A program made the position numbers and the translations under genes. Under the pieces are notes generated by a model, which ran no database searches, was not told where the DNA came from, and saw nothing but the letters and a program-made list of their open reading frames with translations. From Desulfuromonadaceae bacterium (GTDB lineage: Bacteria > Desulfobacterota > Desulfuromonadia > Desulfuromonadales > SZUA-540), in assembly GCA_003250235.1 (NCBI GenBank), contig QKGY01000077.1, positions 1 through 5,573 of the forward strand: a stretch of 5,573 bases of DNA, in the 5' to 3' direction. Shown in pieces: positions 1-4,343 of the stretch (its first letter is position 1; every line of letters starts with the position of its first letter).

Positions 1-2
1 CC

Positions 3-95
3 CTGACCACCGGGTACCAGAACCAGATCGTCCGTTACCTGGAGGCAGCCAAAGTCCCCCGTTGGGACAAGGCAAACGCGCCCCGCAAAGCCTGA
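3..95 (+). CDS. C-terminal end of an unrecognised protein (5' part outside window)
   Basis: An open frame enters from the left edge and reads 30 codons to a TGA at 93-95. The visible tail contains GYQNQIVRYLEAAKVPRWDK and ends in a basic, Pro/Ala-rich stretch. I do not recognise the family from this tail and assign no function. That it is coding is suggested by ordinary amino-acid content and by the stop being followed by a small hairpin and then a new ribosome-binding site. The two other forward frames give a stop at codon 2 or run on with atypical composition. There is no CXXCH motif in the visible part, so nothing shows it to be a cytochrome like its neighbour. Confidence 0.55.
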   Translation: MTTGYQNQIVRYLEAAKVPRWDKANAPRKA

Positions 96-113
96 CCCGC
101 CTCCCCGCTTGCA

Positions 114-129
114 CACGGCCGACGCCGTG
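114..129 (+). terminator. Small GC hairpin after the upstream gene, weak terminator candidate
   Basis: CACGGC (114-119) and GCCGTG (124-129) form a perfect 6-bp stem with a 4-nt loop, 18 nt after the upstream stop codon. Only a weak pyrimidine run (CTACCCTT) follows, so intrinsic termination would be inefficient. The hairpin also lies inside the leader of the downstream cytochrome gene. Confidence 0.25.
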
Positions 130-174
130 CTACCCTTGGAAGCATCTGGATCGGATTCATCCCGGGAGAGTGTC

Positions 175-774
175 ATGCGTACCCGCTTATTCCTGTGTGC
201 CGCCCTGTTCGGCCTGATGACCCTGGCGGCCTGCTCGCAGGAGCCCGCGTCCAAGCAGGAAGCGACCGAAGCCAAGCCCGCGAACCCGTCGGCCACGACG
301 GAACCGGTGCCGCAGATTGTCAAAGAAGCCGACAAGGTGGCCGAAGACGCCTCCCGGGAGGTCGAGATGACGGCTTCCACGGTGGCGGAAACCGTGAAAC
401 AAGGGGTGGAGGCTGCCGCGACGGAAGCGGCGAAGGTCGCGGAAAAAACCCAGAAAAAAGCCAATAAAGCGGCGGAAGAAGCCCAGCAGGCCGCGCAGGA
501 TACCGTTCAGACCATCGAGAAGACGATCGACCCCATCGTTCCCCCGGTAGCCGACGGACCGCAGACCGTCCGCTACCCGGCCTCCGCGGGGGAGGTGACG
601 TTCGACCATGTCGGCCACGCCGCGCACCTGGAGTGTGCCCGCTGTCACACCACGGATCCCCCACAAAAAATCGCCATCGACAAGACGATAGCCCATGCGC
701 TCTGTACCGGCTGCCATAAGACGCACCCGGGCAACGCACCGACGGATTGTCGCGGATGCCACCATAAATCCTGA
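175..774 (+). CDS. Triheme c7-type cytochrome lipoprotein with long helical spacer
   Basis: Predicted 199-aa lipid-anchored c-type cytochrome. Residues 1-20 are a lipoprotein signal peptide ending in the lipobox LAAC (Cys20). The ATG at 175 is chosen because GGGAG lies 6 nt upstream and it starts the signal peptide; the longer TTG frame from 109 would bury that peptide. Residues about 47-119 hold no proline and are Ala/Lys/Glu/Gln/Val-rich, which predicts one long amphipathic helix or coiled coil. The C-terminal 70 residues resemble the cytochrome c7 / class III family: three haem sites CARCH (154-158), CTGCH (177-181) and CRGCH (192-196), with further histidines at 145, 148, 151, 174, 184 and 197 as candidate axial ligands. 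In the family such domains shuttle electrons in the periplasm of metal- and sulfur-reducing bacteria. Here the lipid anchor plus helix probably holds the domain away from a membrane. Which membrane, and which partners, are not visible. Confidence 0.9.
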   Translation: MRTRLFLCAALFGLMTLAACSQEPASKQEATEAKPANPSATTEPVPQIVKEADKVAEDASREVEMTASTVAETVKQGVEAAATEAAKVAEKTQKKANKAAEEAQQAAQDTVQTIEKTIDPIVPPVADGPQTVRYPASAGEVTFDHVGHAAHLECARCHTTDPPQKIAIDKTIAHALCTGCHKTHPGNAPTDCRGCHHKS

Positions 775-792
775 CCCCGCGGGATTGCCCGT

Positions 793-817
793 GAGCCCGG
801 CGGCATAGACCGGGTTC
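793..817 (+). other. Imperfect hairpin between the c7 cytochrome and methyltransferase genes
   Basis: GAGCCCGG (793-800) can pair with CCGGGTTC (810-817) over 8 bp, with one G-U pair and a 9-nt loop, starting 18 nt after the cytochrome stop. No T-run follows, so it is not a convincing intrinsic terminator. It could slow RNA decay or mark the end of the transcript through another mechanism. Confidence 0.25.
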
Positions 818-839
818 AGGCCTCCCGCCCAACCACATT

Positions 840-844
840 GAGGA
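840..844 (+). promoter_or_regulatory. Ribosome-binding site that favours a GTG start for the methyltransferase
   Basis: GAGGA at 840-844 is the only good Shine-Dalgarno match here. It lies 1 nt before the ATG at 846, too close to serve it, but 7 nt before the in-frame GTG at 852. The GTG start therefore fits better and removes two residues from the longer reading. Confidence 0.6.
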
Positions 845-851
845 AATGACT

Positions 852-1463
852 GTGAGTTTTGATGAAAAAGCCGCCCTCTGGGATACAGACCCCGTCAAGA
901 ACCATCGTGCCCAATCGGTTGCCGAGGGGATTCGCGCCGCCGTCGCCCTGAAACCGGAGATGAGCGGATTCGAATACGGCTGCGGAACGGGGCTGCTCAG
1001 CTTTGCCCTGCAACCCTACCTGCGCCATATCACCCTGGCGGACAATTCGACCGGCATGCTCAAGGTTCTGCAGGAAAAAATCGCCGCCGCCCGCATCCCC
1101 AACATGACCCCCCTGATGCTTGACCTGACCGTCGATGCGCCCCCGCAGGAAAAGTTTTCGCTGGTCTACACCCTGATGACTTTTCACCACATCCCGGATA
1201 GTGCGGGGATGCTCCGCGCGCTCTACGACCTGCTCGAAAAGGGGGGATCGCTCTGCATCGCCGATCTCGACAAGGAAGACGGCGCGTTCCACGGTGCCGA
1301 CTTCACCGGGCACAACGGCTTCGACCGCGGCGCGCTCGGACGGCTGGCCGAAGAGGCCGGTTTTCGCAACGTGCGCTTTACCACCGTCTTCCACATGGAG
1401 AAAGCCGTGGCGGGCGGCAAAAGAACCTTTCCCCTGTTCCTGATGACGGCACAGAAAGTCTAA
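852..1463 (+). CDS. Class I SAM-dependent methyltransferase
   Basis: A 203-aa cytoplasmic protein (205 aa if the ATG at 846 were used). The glycine-rich SAM-binding motif I is clear at residues 40-50 (FEYGCGTGLLS). The acidic residue after strand 2, which normally binds the ribose hydroxyls, is probably Asp64 in LADNS. MLDLT at 89-93 and the strand-4 segment LVYTLMTFHHIPD at 104-116 complete the usual order of a Methyltransf_11/25-type Rossmann domain. The Asn-Asp-Pro-Pro-Tyr motif of N6-adenine DNA methylases is absent, and there is no clear RNA-binding extension, so a small-molecule substrate is the best guess; the substrate is not visible. The 77-nt gap from the cytochrome gene and the hairpins on both sides suggest it may be a stand-alone gene. 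There is no sign of truncation. Confidence 0.88.
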   Translation: MSFDEKAALWDTDPVKNHRAQSVAEGIRAAVALKPEMSGFEYGCGTGLLSFALQPYLRHITLADNSTGMLKVLQEKIAAARIPNMTPLMLDLTVDAPPQEKFSLVYTLMTFHHIPDSAGMLRALYDLLEKGGSLCIADLDKEDGAFHGADFTGHNGFDRGALGRLAEEAGFRNVRFTTVFHMEKAVAGGKRTFPLFLMTAQKV

Positions 1464-1512
1464 TCGCCGCCTGCACGAGAGACGACAGCACAGGGTCAAT
1501 ACCACCGAAATG

Positions 1513-1542
1513 CGGAGCCGTTGGCAGGCTCGCACGGCTCCG
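1513..1542 (+). terminator. Stable 9-bp hairpin between methyltransferase and ferritin genes
   Basis: CGGAGCCGT (1513-1521) pairs perfectly with ACGGCTCCG (1534-1542) around a 12-nt loop, 50 nt after the methyltransferase stop and 23 nt before the ferritin Shine-Dalgarno. The following TCCCCTTAAA is only weakly T-rich. It may be a terminator for the methyltransferase, or a leader structure of the ferritin mRNA if the promoter lies in 1464-1512. I see no good promoter there. Confidence 0.4.
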
Positions 1543-1577
1543 TCCCCTTAAAGCCACCGACCATAAGGAGGAATCCC

Positions 1578-2078
1578 ATGGGTACCAAAGGCAGAGAGAT
1601 TATCGGGCTGGATGTGGATGAGCTGTTGCGGCTTCTCAACAAGGCCTTTGCCGACGAATGGCTGGCTTACTATCAGTACTGGGTGGGGTCCAAGGTGGCC
1701 AAAGGACCGATGAAGGATGCCATCATCGCCGAGCTGGTCCAGCATGCCACCGAAGAACTGGGACACGCCACCCTGGTCTCCGACCGCATCATCCAGCTGG
1801 GTGGCACGCCGCTGACCAACCCGCGCCAGTGGTTCGATCTGACCAACTGCGGCTATGATCCCCCGGACAACCCTTTCGTCCGCATCCTGCTCGAACAGAA
1901 CATCAAGGCCGAACAGTGCGCTATCAGCGTCTACGACCGCATGATGAAGCTGACCGAGGGCAAGGACCCTATCACCTACAACATGGCCCTGACCATTCTG
2001 CAGCAGGAGGTCGAACACGAGGAGGACCTGCAGGCGCTGCTGGAAGATCTCGACCTGATGATCTCTCCGCCGAGGTAA
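1578..2078 (+). CDS. Ferritin-like Dps-like (DPSL / thioferritin-type) iron-oxidising protein
   Basis: A 166-aa four-helix-bundle protein. Start ATG 1578 follows a perfect AAGGAGG (1565-1571) with 6-nt spacing, so high expression is plausible. All six ligands of a bacterioferritin-type di-iron ferroxidase centre can be placed: Glu27, Glu60 and His63 (EELGH), Glu112, and Glu144 and His147 (EVEH). The helix-A-to-B and helix-C-to-D spacings match bacterioferritin, while the B-to-C link is about 9 residues longer. The haem-ligand Met that follows the second Glu in bacterioferritin is Leu61, so haem binding is not expected. Cys91 and Cys114 lie before and within helix C, near the di-iron ligand Glu112. 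A cysteine pair near the centre is the hallmark of the Dps-like 'thioferritins' described from Sulfolobus and Bacteroides. Likely role: cytoplasmic iron oxidation with peroxide, iron storage and oxidative-stress protection. A plain ferritin-like domain protein without cage assembly is the alternative. The next gene starts 3 nt after the stop. Confidence 0.87.
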   Translation: MGTKGREIIGLDVDELLRLLNKAFADEWLAYYQYWVGSKVAKGPMKDAIIAELVQHATEELGHATLVSDRIIQLGGTPLTNPRQWFDLTNCGYDPPDNPFVRILLEQNIKAEQCAISVYDRMMKLTEGKDPITYNMALTILQQEVEHEEDLQALLEDLDLMISPPR

Positions 2079-2081
2079 GCC

Positions 2082-3155
2082 ATGAATACCGTCGATCTGC
2101 AGGATAGAGCCCAGGGCGCCCTGATGGGCGCCCTGATCGGGGATGCGCTGGGACTGGGCCCGCACTGGTACTACGACCTCGAGGAGCTGCGGCGCGATTA
2201 CGGCCCCTGGATCACCGGCTACACCGACCCGAAGCCGCACCGCTACCACGCGGGGCTCAAGGCGGGGGATCTGTCGCAGGCCGGACGCATCCTGGTTCTG
2301 CTGCTCGAATCCCTGGCCGAGCACGGCACTTACGACGAAGCGGATTTCTGCCGCCGGCTCGACACGGAGCTGTTCCCTTACCTGGACGGCACCCCGGCCA
2401 ACGGCCCCGGGGGCTATACCAGCCAGTCGATCCGCGAGGCCTGGCGCCGCCGCGTTCAGCAGAAGCTCCCTTGGGGGCAAACCGGCGGTCACGCCGACAC
2501 CACCGAGGCGATCGAACGCAACCTCGCCATCGCCGTGCGCTTTGCCCGCGACCCGGCCCGCCTGGCCCGCGACGTCGCCGCCAACACCCTGCTGACGCAA
2601 GCCGATGACACCCTGGTCTCGATGACGGTGGCCTACGGGGCCGTGCTGGCGATGCTGGTGCAAGGGAACCGGCTCGATGCGAAGCTGTCGGCCAAACTGA
2701 TGCGTCTGGTCAAGAAAGGGGATCTTCCCTTTCATGCCGTCACCGCCGACAACCTCCAGCCCCCGCAACCGGGGGATCCCGATCCTCCCCGCGCCGGCCG
2801 GTTCGCCTCGCCGGATGCCCTGCTTTCCCCCTCGTACATGGCCACCGCCGCCTTCGATCCCGATATCCGCATCGAACCGGCCTGGAAGGTCTCACTCGTC
2901 TACGGGATGCCCTGCGCCATTTACCATCAGCTGCCGGCAGCCTATTACCTGGCGGCGCGATTCCACGACGATTTCGAATCCGCCGTGCTGCACGCCGTCA
3001 ACGGTGGGGGGCAGAATCAGGCCCGCGCCATTCTGACCGGCGCGCTGGTCGGCGCGCAGACCGGGTACAGCGGCATTCCCAAGCGTTTTGTCGACGGGCT
3101 GACAGACGCTGCCAGACTTTGCGAGCTGACCCGAAAGGTCGCCGGACAGCTCTAG
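2082..3155 (+). CDS. ADP-ribosylglycohydrolase (DraG/ARH-fold) family protein with altered metal site
   Basis: A 357-aa cytoplasmic protein starting 3 nt after the ferritin stop; its Shine-Dalgarno GAGG (2072-2075) lies inside the last ferritin codons, implying translational coupling. The N-terminal GALMGALIGDALGLG (12-26) and the C-terminal segment from about 305 to 340 (NGGG, AILTGALVGAQTGYSGIP) are typical of the ADP-ribosylglycohydrolase family. In active DraG/ARH enzymes an early Thr/Ser-Asp-Asp-Thr and a late Gly-Gly-Asp-x-Asp bind two divalent metals. Here the equivalent positions read GDLSQAG (62-68) and GGGQNQAR (308-315), so most of the acidic ligands are missing. An ADDT at 174-177 lies in a helix equivalent to the family's Thr-His segment and is probably not the metal motif. 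The protein may be a non-catalytic binder of ADP-ribose-like ligands, or an enzyme with other chemistry. Length and ends look complete. Pairing with a ferritin suggests a stress- or nutrient-linked role, but that is inference. Confidence 0.8.
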   Translation: MNTVDLQDRAQGALMGALIGDALGLGPHWYYDLEELRRDYGPWITGYTDPKPHRYHAGLKAGDLSQAGRILVLLLESLAEHGTYDEADFCRRLDTELFPYLDGTPANGPGGYTSQSIREAWRRRVQQKLPWGQTGGHADTTEAIERNLAIAVRFARDPARLARDVAANTLLTQADDTLVSMTVAYGAVLAMLVQGNRLDAKLSAKLMRLVKKGDLPFHAVTADNLQPPQPGDPDPPRAGRFASPDALLSPSYMATAAFDPDIRIEPAWKVSLVYGMPCAIYHQLPAAYYLAARFHDDFESAVLHAVNGGGQNQARAILTGALVGAQTGYSGIPKRFVDGLTDAARLCELTRKVAGQL

Positions 3156-3167
3156 CCTTGCCCTCAT

Positions 3168-3197
3168 TTGCCCTGCATTCCCTGTCGGACGTATAGT
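3168..3197 (+). promoter_or_regulatory. Probable sigma-70 promoter of the DsrE-family gene
   Basis: TTGCCC (3168-3173, 4 of 6 matches to the -35 consensus), an 18-bp spacer, then TATAGT (3192-3197, 5 of 6 matches to the -10). Transcription would start near 3204 and give a leader of about 70 nt before the ATG at 3273. The position, right after the previous gene's stop, suits an independent promoter. Confidence 0.5.
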
Positions 3198-3220
3198 AGA
3201 AGTAACAGGGACAGGGGAAT
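3177..3220 (+). promoter_or_regulatory. Inverted repeat bracketing the -10 box (operator candidate)
   Basis: ATTCCCTGTC (3177-3186) is the inverse complement of GACAGGGGAAT (3210-3220) apart from one extra G, and the two arms flank TATAGT symmetrically. The right arm is also part of a tandem ACAGGGACAGGG (3205-3216), and another inverted copy, TCCTGTCC, lies at 3238-3245. Such a dyad over a -10 box is where a dimeric repressor would bind. No specific regulator is recognised. Confidence 0.4.
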
Positions 3221-3272
3221 ACCGCCCATCCCTTCTCTCCTGTCCGCCACCTTTGCCCTAAGGAGGACAGTT

Positions 3273-3788
3273 ATGAAACCCGCCCTACAACGTCTCAACC
3301 AGATTGCCGTGGCATTGGTTCTCGGCCTGGCCATGGTATTCGCCATGGGTACTTCGTCCGTCGCCGAGGAATACGCAGCCCTCAAGGGGGTCCAGGGACT
3401 GCATTCCGTCTTTGACTACAGCCTGGGCTCTGCCGATGCCGCCCTGCTCTTTTTCCCGGCTATTCGTGGCGTTTACACCGACAAGAGCGTACTGGCCCTG
3501 CCATCGCCTCCGAAAACCGTGATCGTATTCCACGGCGAGGCGGCAAAGCTCGTCTCAACGGATCGCACCGGATTGAATGACACCCAGCGGCAAACCTTCG
3601 ACAAGGTGGCCGAGCAGATCCGCCAGTTCAAGAAAGACGGGGTGACCATGGAGGTGTGCATGTACGCCGTTAACGCCCTCGGCATCGATCCGGCGACCCT
3701 GATGCCCGAGATCGACCAGGTCGGCAACGGCTTCATCTCCGTGCTCGGATACCAGGCCCAGGGATATTCATTGGTCACTGTGCAATAA
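3273..3788 (+). CDS. Exported DsrE/DsrF-like family protein
   Basis: A 171-aa protein. ATG 3273 is chosen over the longer frame from 3168 because AAGGAGG (3260-3266) lies 6 nt upstream and the protein then begins with a Sec signal peptide: basic start, hydrophobic core at about 11-24, likely cleavage after Ala31 (SSVA-EE). The mature part fits the DsrE fold: an early strand around LHSVFDYSLG (43-52), a central KTVIVFHGEAAKLV (81-94), a helix (about 103-120), then VTMEVCMYAVNALGID (124-139) with the single cysteine Cys129, and a final hydrophobic strand. In cytoplasmic DsrE/TusD proteins a cysteine accepts and passes sulfane sulfur. The periplasmic relatives are poorly characterised, and Cys129 is the candidate reactive residue here. 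Its own promoter and a hairpin after the stop suggest a monocistronic unit. Copper or sulfur handling in the periplasm are possible roles; the sequence does not decide. Confidence 0.82.
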   Translation: MKPALQRLNQIAVALVLGLAMVFAMGTSSVAEEYAALKGVQGLHSVFDYSLGSADAALLFFPAIRGVYTDKSVLALPSPPKTVIVFHGEAAKLVSTDRTGLNDTQRQTFDKVAEQIRQFKKDGVTMEVCMYAVNALGIDPATLMPEIDQVGNGFISVLGYQAQGYSLVTVQ

Positions 3789-3812
3789 CGCCCCTGCCCT
3801 TTTGTAGGGGCG
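3789..3812 (+). terminator. Hairpin directly after the DsrE-family stop codon
   Basis: CGCCCCT (3789-3795) pairs with AGGGGCG (3806-3812) over 7 perfect bp around a 10-nt loop, beginning at the base after the TAA. The following AAACAGAATCC has no T-run, so it is a weak intrinsic terminator at best. It may instead protect the 3' end. Confidence 0.45.
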
Positions 3813-3862
3813 AAACAGAATCCTTTCACGTGTCAACCGGCGTTGGTTTTCCTTCTGGGACA

Positions 3863-3878
3863 GGGGGCGAGTGCCCCC
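3863..3878. repeat. Perfect GGGGGC-GAGT-GCCCCC hairpin
   Basis: A 6-bp, all-GC inverted repeat with a 4-nt loop, in non-coding DNA about 50 bp after the preceding hairpin at 3789-3812. No T-run follows on either strand, so the function is unclear. It could act as a backup transcription-stop or RNA-end structure. Confidence 0.4.
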
Positions 3879-3923
3879 CTCACCCCGGGAGGAAACCTTT
3901 GCGCATGTCCTTCCCACCGTAAG

Positions 3924-3939
3924 TCCGTGAATGCACGGA
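3924..3939. promoter_or_regulatory. Perfect dyad TCCGTG-N4-CACGGA, possible upstream activator site
   Basis: TCCGTG (3924-3929) and CACGGA (3934-3939) form a 16-bp palindrome about 200 bp before the proposed sigma-54 -24 box. Enhancer-binding activators of sigma-54 promoters usually bind such dyads 80-200 bp or so upstream. There is only one exact copy, so this is a candidate only. Confidence 0.3.
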
Positions 3940-4046
3940 TGTGTTCTCCGTCGATTGGCGGCTGTGTCACTATTTGCACACCTTTTGTATCACCCCGTCA
4001 ACAATCCCCCCATCCCTTCCGGGCATTCCCGACCACAAAAATACAC

Positions 4047-4085
4047 TTTAAAGAATTTAAATGTTTAAAACACCGCTAAAGAATT
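4047..4085. repeat. AT-rich block with three TTTAAA and two TAAAGAATT repeats
   Basis: TTTAAA occurs at 4047-4052, 4056-4061 and 4064-4069. TAAAGAATT is repeated at 4049-4057 and 4077-4085. The block contrasts with the GC-rich surroundings and lies between the upstream dyads and the -24 box, where DNA-bending proteins such as IHF often act at sigma-54 promoters. No exact IHF consensus was found. Confidence 0.4.
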
Positions 4086-4123
4086 CCGCCAGTTATCGTA
4101 CCGTGAAAAAGGGCTAATCGAAC

Positions 4124-4140
4124 TTGGCCGAAATTTTGCT
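4124..4140 (+). promoter_or_regulatory. Probable sigma-54 (RpoN) -24/-12 promoter for the downstream cytochrome
   Basis: TTGGCCGAAATTTTGCT matches the TTGGCAC-N5-TTGCW consensus at all but two positions and has the invariant GG (4126-4127) and GC (4138-4139) exactly 10 nt apart. The predicted start is near 4151, about 220 nt before the cytochrome ATG. A T7 run follows (4140-4146). Caveat: GGCTAA (4112-4117) can pair with TTGGCC (4124-4129), so a terminator reading of this hairpin plus T-rich tail is an alternative. Confidence 0.6.
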
Positions 4141-4240
4141 TTTTTTACGTGCTGACATAAAGGCAACACCCTTCGATGGCACAGGGTAAATGACTAAGGA
4201 GTCGCAGAAGAAACAGTCCCCTTTCAACCAACGATCCTCC

Positions 4241-4287
4241 GGTCCTGAACCACGATCCGCTGCCTGACAAAGCGGTTCGTGAGGACC
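4241..4287 (+). promoter_or_regulatory. Sixteen-pair hairpin in the leader, with anti-Shine-Dalgarno segments
   Basis: GGTCCT (4241-4246) pairs with AGGACC (4282-4287). After a 4-nt bulge (GAAC), CACGATCCGCT (4251-4261) pairs with AGCGGTTCGTG (4271-4281), with one T-T mismatch and a 9-nt loop (4262-4270). That makes 16 Watson-Crick pairs. TCCTGA (4243-4248), partly in the stem, and CCTGA (4263-4267), in the loop, are both complementary to the TCAGGA that contains the Shine-Dalgarno (4360-4365). Confidence 0.6.
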
Positions 4288-4318
4288 ACCTCCGTGACCA
4301 CACCACAGACGCCAGGTG

Positions 4319-4343
4319 AACCGGCTTGCGACCCGGTTGTCGC
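4319..4343 (+). promoter_or_regulatory. Two mutually exclusive small hairpins before the Shine-Dalgarno
   Basis: AACCGG (4319-4324) can pair with CCGGTT (4333-4338). Alternatively GCGAC (4328-4332) can pair with GTCGC (4339-4343), with CCGGTT as its loop. Each arrangement blocks the other, because no bases remain to bridge the first stem in a pseudoknot. Confidence 0.4.

Larger units (their letters stand above)
3158..3259 (+). repeat. Repeated TTGCCCT heptamers around the DsrE-family gene leader
   Basis: TTGCCCT occurs at 3158-3164, 3168-3174 and 3253-3259. The first two are exactly 10 bp apart, one helical turn, and the related TTCCCT at 3178-3183 keeps the same phase. The second copy overlaps the proposed -35 box and the third sits just before the Shine-Dalgarno of the DsrE-family gene. 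They may be regulator sites or chance in pyrimidine-rich DNA. Confidence 0.35.
3813..4123 (+). other. Non-coding stretch upstream of the cytochrome promoter
   Basis: About 310 bases with no supported gene. A TTG-initiated frame at 3843-4079 has no Shine-Dalgarno and an implausible Pro/Ser/Cys/His-rich product. The stretch contains two compact dyads (3863-3878 and 3924-3939), an imperfect dyad TGTG-N10-CACA (3963-3980), and a sharp shift from GC-rich to AT-rich DNA at about 4035-4080. It is suitably placed to hold activator and bending-protein sites for the promoter at 4124-4140. Confidence 0.5.

Noticed and set aside
109..174. Longer N-terminus for the c7 cytochrome from TTG 109
   Set aside because: It would place 22 polar residues before a complete lipoprotein signal peptide and overlap a hairpin. 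ATG 175 has a good ribosome-binding site.
846..848. ATG 846 as the methyltransferase start
   Set aside because: The only Shine-Dalgarno ends 1 nt before it. GTG 852 has 7-nt spacing. It is kept as the alternative.
1578..2078. Haem-binding bacterioferritin
   Set aside because: The Met that would ligate haem after the second ferroxidase Glu is Leu61.
1548..2768. 406-codon minus-strand frame across the ferritin and DraG-like genes
   Set aside because: It lies antisense to two genes with clear family motifs. Its product is a low-complexity Gly/Val/Arg/Gln/His shadow, as expected opposite GC-rich codons.
3168..3272. Longer N-terminus for the DsrE-family protein
   Set aside because: It would overlap the promoter and push the signal peptide inside. 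ATG 3273 follows a perfect AAGGAGG.
3843..4079. 78-codon forward frame in the intergenic region
   Set aside because: It starts at TTG without a Shine-Dalgarno, has an unusual Pro/Ser/Cys/His-rich composition, and spans the hairpins and the AT-rich block.
4159..4224. GEMM (c-di-GMP-I / cGAMP) riboswitch
   Set aside because: AGGGTAAA ... CGCAGAAG looks vaguely like the GEMM core, but the closing CC after the second motif and the GGTAGCCGGG helix are missing.
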